34,155 bases of DNA from Caryophanon sp036309765 (GTDB lineage: Bacteria > Bacillota > Bacilli > Bacillales_A > Planococcaceae), in contig JAXJTE010000085.1 of NCBI GenBank assembly GCA_036309765.1, positions 1-34,155 of the forward strand, written 5' to 3'. Position 1 is the first letter of the stretch. Every line of letters begins with the position of its first letter. Below the pieces are notes generated by a model. It had not been told where the DNA came from. It was given only the letters and a program-made list of their open reading frames with translations, and searched no databases. The position numbers and the translations under genes were made by a program. Positions 31,276-34,155 of this stretch are shown here, in pieces.

Positions 31276-31304
31276 ATTATGACATTTCCGATTCTTTTTG
31301 CCAA
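31276..31304 (-). promoter_or_regulatory. Sigma-A-type promoter of the Cache chemoreceptor gene
   Basis: On the minus strand TTGGCA (31304-31299), 17 bases, CATAAT (31281-31276), with TG one base before the -10. It is not a SigD-type motility promoter. Confidence 0.6.
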
Positions 31305-31338
31305 TAAAAATATAGGAGAAAAGTATTTTTATTACCTA

Positions 31339-31368
31339 TTGACAAATAAGCTATTTCGCCCATATATG
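31339..31368 (+). promoter_or_regulatory. Orphan plus-strand promoter
   Basis: A perfect TTGACA (31339-31344) is followed after 17-18 bases by ATATATG. It points to the right, where there is no plus-strand gene before yqeY, which lies on the other strand. It could drive a small RNA or an antisense transcript. The rest of 31183-31511 is AT-rich and holds no gene I can support. Confidence 0.45.
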
Positions 31369-31458
31369 CATGGTTACGATAAATGGCGCAGTTACAATAT
31401 AACGACGAGGACAAAATTTGTGCAATCGCAGTGAAGATGATATTCAATGAGTACACAA

Positions 31459-31489
31459 CAAAAAAGAGACACCATTTGCATGATATCTC
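31459..31489 (-). terminator. Terminator of yqeY
   Basis: On the minus strand GAGATATCAT pairs with ATGGTGTCTC (two G-T pairs) around a 4-base loop, followed by TTTTTT. Confidence 0.8.
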
Positions 31490-31511
31490 TCATCGTATGT
31501 GCATTGAATTG

Positions 31512-31943
31512 TTACGCAGAAATGATCGCTTTTACGACTTTTGAAATGACTGCGCCTTCTGCTTTGCCATTTAATAAAGGTTTTGCAATTTTCATCGCAT
31601 CGCCCATGTTCATGCCAGCTGTTACACCTGCTTCTGTTAATGCGGCTGCAATTTCTTCTTCAGATAATTGCTTAGGTAAGAAGCTTTTTAATAATGTTAA
31701 TTTCGCTTCTTCCTTTTCGATTAAGTCGTCACGACCGGCAGATTTCGCGCCGTCTAACGCTTGGTTCGTTTGTTTCACTTCGCGGTTAATGACTGCGATT
31801 TCTTCCTCTTGTGTTAACTCGCTACCTTTTTCCTTCTCAGCTGAATCTAGTGCGGCTTTTACAAGTGTTAAAACGCCCTTTGCTAGCACGTCTTGATTTT
31901 TCATTGCCGTTTTTAATTGGCTAAATACTTCTGTTTTTAACAT
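31512..31943 (-). CDS. yqeY: GatB/YqeY domain protein
   Basis: A 143-aa YqeY protein, close to the family's usual 147. The sequence AMKNQDVLAKGVLTLVKAAL at the start, TQEEEIAVINREVKQ in the middle, and MGDAMKIAKPLLNGKAEGAV near the end are typical. The domain resembles the tRNA-binding tail of GatB, suggesting a role with tRNA, but the cellular function is not settled. It is often found next to rpsU; here it is alone between two chemoreceptor genes. ATG 31943 has a modest TGGAGC site. Confidence 0.95.
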   Translation of the reverse strand: MLKTEVFSQLKTAMKNQDVLAKGVLTLVKAALDSAEKEKGSELTQEEEIAVINREVKQTNQALDGAKSAGRDDLIEKEEAKLTLLKSFLPKQLSEEEIAAALTEAGVTAGMNMGDAMKIAKPLLNGKAEGAVISKVVKAIISA

Positions 31944-31992
31944 ATGAAATGCTCCATTCTGATTATGAGGTGTAGCTATTATAGCATGGCAA

Positions 31993-33684
31993 CTAGCTCA
32001 AGCGAAATAACGTTGCTTCCGTGTCGAGCGAGCTTGCGACAATCGCTAAACGCTCCGATGCGTCTGTAATTTGTGCCGTCGTTTTTTTCTGTATTTGCAT
32101 ATGCTCGCGCGTATCTTTCGAGTGAGCAGCGCATTGTACCGATAATTCAAGCAGCGCATGGAAGTTGTGCGTTACCGTATTCGTTAATTGCAACATGTCA
32201 TTTACGAACGCGCTCGTTTTCGTCGTGCGTTCTGTTACGGAGCGGTTCGCCTCAGCAATTTTAAAGAACAGCGTATGCGTTTCGTCGATGCTTTGGACGC
32301 CACTTTCGACAAAACCATGCATGTGCTGTAGCTGTGATGCCGTCGTGCTAACTGCTTGCTGAACGGCGGTCATCGTATTCGCAACGGACTGGGCAGATTG
32401 CTGCGACTGCTCGGCTAATTTGCGTACTTCTGTTGCGACAATTTCAAACCCTTTGCCATGTTCACCTGCACGCGCCGCCTCAATCGAAGCATTTAACGCA
32501 AGCAAATGTGTTTGTGCAGCAATTTCTTCAATCGTGCTCGTAAAGTGAACAATCGCATGTGCGGTGTTTTCTAAATGATGCATCGCTTCTTCTACACGCT
32601 CCATCGCAAATGCCATATGATGAATGGTCGCCGAAGTATTTTCGACTTGTGTGACTGCGTGATCGACGACAGTGTTCGCCTCAGTCGATGTTTGTAAAAT
32701 GGTCGAAGCGTGCGATGCAATCGATTGTAGCTGCTCGGTCACATTGTTCACGTCATACATGCTGTTATGCAGTAGTGATTGCTGCATTTCCGCACTTTCA
32801 TGAACACGAATTGCTGCATTGTATGACGCATCAACGGCACCGCTTGCTTCTGTAATCGTTGCGACAAGCTCTTGCGACGAGGCGGCAACATTTGTACTCG
32901 CTTGCGACACGCTGCCGATGACGTGCTGGAAGTTGTGCAGCATTTTATTAAAAGCATTCGCTACGTCGCGCACTTCATCAGCAGGCATGCTCGTCGTTTG
33001 AAGCGGCATAATCGTTAAGTCATTGTCGCTTAATGCATGGAAGCGTTCTTTCATCAGTTGAAGCGGTCGCAGCTTTTTCGCTAACACAATCATTAAAATC
33101 GCAATATGCAAAATGAAAATCATCGCGATGCACGCTGTTAAATTCAATAGCACGAGCAGCTTTTGCTCCAGTACATCATGCTCCTTTTTCGACCACGCAT
33201 CGACGGCTGTTTGAAGCTCGGTCAAATACGTTAAAATTTCCTTTTCATTCGCAATGTAATCATCACTATACAGCACTGACAACGCATTTTTTTGCTCATT
33301 CATCGCCACTAAATTAAACGCCCACGCATTTAGCTCATGTGTACGTGTTGACATATCAATAATCGTTTGCAAAATACTTTGTGCTTCTGTTGGCAACGAT
33401 TCTTCTTGGAAAGCTGACGTCATTTGCTCAGCTTCTGCTAACTGTTCATCATAATTTTTCAAATCTTGCTCGTCCTCTGATTGAACGTACACACGAGCTA
33501 GCGACGATAAATGCGCCGTCATCGTTTGCAGCTCGCTATTTAACTGTGAAATCGCTGTTTGCTGCTCATAGCTTTTTTCCTGCTGTTGAATCGTTATATG
33601 TAAAAAGATAAAAGCCGTAATAAGTGCGACGCTAAGTATTAACGTACTGATCGTTGTGAAACGTATCATCCGTTGAAATGACAT
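31993..33684 (-). CDS. Methyl-accepting chemotaxis protein with a four-helix-bundle sensor
   Basis: A 563-aa chemoreceptor. A first span lies at about 10-30; residues 31-185 are helical and hydrophilic, resembling a 4HB_MCP sensor; a second span (LNLTACIAMIFILHIAILMI) is followed by HAMP at about 205-262 and a long coiled coil. The hairpin tip is conserved (THLLALNASIEAARAGEHGK, then GFEIVATEVRKLAEQS). The ligand is unknown; the sensor differs from that of the receptor at 29437, although the signalling parts are similar, so they are distant paralogues. ATG 33684 has TGGAGTG upstream. It ends 49 bases before the yqeY start, and no terminator is visible between, so read-through into yqeY is possible. 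Confidence 0.94.
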   Translation of the reverse strand: MSFQRMIRFTTISTLILSVALITAFIFLHITIQQQEKSYEQQTAISQLNSELQTMTAHLSSLARVYVQSEDEQDLKNYDEQLAEAEQMTSAFQEESLPTEAQSILQTIIDMSTRTHELNAWAFNLVAMNEQKNALSVLYSDDYIANEKEILTYLTELQTAVDAWSKKEHDVLEQKLLVLLNLTACIAMIFILHIAILMIVLAKKLRPLQLMKERFHALSDNDLTIMPLQTTSMPADEVRDVANAFNKMLHNFQHVIGSVSQASTNVAASSQELVATITEASGAVDASYNAAIRVHESAEMQQSLLHNSMYDVNNVTEQLQSIASHASTILQTSTEANTVVDHAVTQVENTSATIHHMAFAMERVEEAMHHLENTAHAIVHFTSTIEEIAAQTHLLALNASIEAARAGEHGKGFEIVATEVRKLAEQSQQSAQSVANTMTAVQQAVSTTASQLQHMHGFVESGVQSIDETHTLFFKIAEANRSVTERTTKTSAFVNDMLQLTNTVTHNFHALLELSVQCAAHSKDTREHMQIQKKTTAQITDASERLAIVASSLDTEATLFRLS

Positions 33685-33756
33685 TGTATTACACTCCAGT
33701 CTATGGATGTATTTTCATTAAGTGTACGTTTGTTATGTTAAGGAGGTGTGAAGCAA

Positions 33757-33785
33757 ACATAGTATTCTCGTAAAAAAGCAGTCAA
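33757..33785 (-). promoter_or_regulatory. Candidate promoter of the 4HB chemoreceptor gene
   Basis: On the minus strand TTGACT (33785-33780), 17 bases, CTATGT (33762-33757). The -10 is imperfect. Confidence 0.45.
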
Positions 33786-33888
33786 GCCGTCATAACATAC
33801 ACATTCTATCAGTGAAAAAATTAATCTAATATAATATAGGAAGAGAGCTAATTATTTTTAATGAGCAAATCTTTTTTATAGAAAAGTG

Positions 33889-33918
33889 TTGACGTTATGC
33901 GATGTAAGGTGTTATTAT
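33889..33918 (+). promoter_or_regulatory. rRNA operon promoter P1
   Basis: TTGACG (33889-33894) and TATTAT (33913-33918) are 18 bases apart. The upstream stretch with CTTTTTTATAGAAAA is AT-rich, like an UP element. The downstream sequence GAAGTCGCTTAGG resembles that after P2. Confidence 0.75.
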
Positions 33919-33992
33919 TTGTGAAGTCGCTTAGGTGACGTAAGCAAAACAACAAATTGAAAACGAGTTGAAAAACTTTTTTAAAATAGTTG

Positions 33993-34022
33993 TTGACAAA
34001 AACTTAGTGAAAATGCTAAGAT
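33993..34022 (+). promoter_or_regulatory. rRNA operon promoter P2
   Basis: TTGACA (33993-33998) and TAAGAT (34017-34022) are 18 bases apart, with TG one base before the -10. Tandem promoters about 100 bases apart are typical of Bacillales rrn operons. Confidence 0.85.
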
Positions 34023-34155
34023 ATAGAAGTTCGCTTGAGACAGCGACATGAACCTTGAAAACTGAACAACAAACGTTGATGAAACATAGCTAGTTTAACT
34101 AGCAAACAATTTTGGACATCATAATTGGTGCCAGCAACATTTTAGCTTTTGCTGA
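34023..34155 (+). promoter_or_regulatory. rRNA operon leader with boxA-like element
   Basis: ACCTTGAAAACTGAACAAC (about 34052-34070) is the boxA-like element commonly found before 16S rRNA in Bacillales. GCTAGTTTAACTAGC (34089-34103) is a perfect palindrome around one base and could be part of an RNA-processing stem. The 16S gene is not reached within the window. Confidence 0.8.

Noticed and set aside
31447..31896. A 149-aa plus-strand open frame over yqeY
   Set aside because: It lies almost wholly antisense to the well-conserved yqeY gene, has no ribosome binding site, and its composition is that of a shadow frame. The orphan promoter upstream is kept only as a possible RNA promoter.
1..34155. 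CRISPR arrays, tRNA genes, prophage or a classical defence island
   Set aside because: I saw no regular spaced repeats, cloverleaf sequence, integrase or phage structural gene. The Mrr-like gene alone is not enough to call a defence system.

Overview
The window looks like a chromosomal segment of a low-to-mid GC Gram-positive of the Bacillales, most likely the Planococcaceae (Lysinibacillus/Solibacillus-like). The signs are AGGAGG-type ribosome binding sites, SLH-domain surface proteins, a bacterial nitric oxide synthase, an xpt-pbuX operon behind a guanine riboswitch, a lysine riboswitch before a LysP-type permease, YpsA, YqeY, and the tandem promoters of an rRNA operon at the right edge. 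No complete RNA gene is present; 16S rRNA should start just past base 34155.

Layout. 1-4.8 kb: a small SLH protein, a MITE-like 146-bp element, a CofE-like ligase divergent from a LysR regulator, and an unknown protein. 4.9-8.1 kb: an AMACR-type family III CoA enzyme with a repeated-half-site operator, a SEC-C protein, and a Thr/Glu/Pro-rich membrane-anchored protein. 8.2-12.7 kb: a 1374-aa SLH protein preceded by a strongly structured RNA with its own promoter and terminator. 12.8-16.7 kb: an AEC transporter, small genes, a thioesterase and a catalase. 17-20 kb: nitric oxide synthase divergent from the catalase, a membrane-anchored Mrr-like nuclease and a CynX/NimT-type MFS transporter. 20-24.4 kb: lysine riboswitch-lysP and guanine riboswitch-xpt-pbuX. 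24.5-25.6 kb: an intergenic repeat and an AT-rich viroplasmin-RNase H protein with an extra C-terminal domain. 25.7-28.4 kb: an SH3b envelope protein with a consensus-perfect ECF promoter, an ECF sigma factor, and a putative anti-sigma factor. 28.4-33.7 kb: ypsA with a small partner, two chemoreceptors and yqeY. 33.9 kb to the end: tandem rrn promoters and leader.

The most interesting system is at 25.7-28.4 kb. The gene overlapping the ECF sigma gene encodes a short cytoplasmic tail, one membrane span and an extracytoplasmic domain that keeps the S26 signal-peptidase landmarks (GDIV, PGD...ING, NRFPASDS), but I cannot find the catalytic Ser-Met or the catalytic Lys. I read it as a pseudo-signal-peptidase anti-sigma factor. 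The SH3b gene just upstream carries TGAAAC-N16-CGTC, making it a likely target of an ECF sigma factor, perhaps this one. Other points worth following are the structured RNA at 8.3 kb, a composite dispersed repeat present in long and internally deleted forms, the ITR-bounded element at 1.5 kb, and an orphan promoter facing yqeY.

Most genes sit in units of one or two closed by strong hairpin terminators, many of them bidirectional between convergent genes. Start codons were chosen by ribosome-binding-site spacing, so several genes are shorter than their longest open frame.
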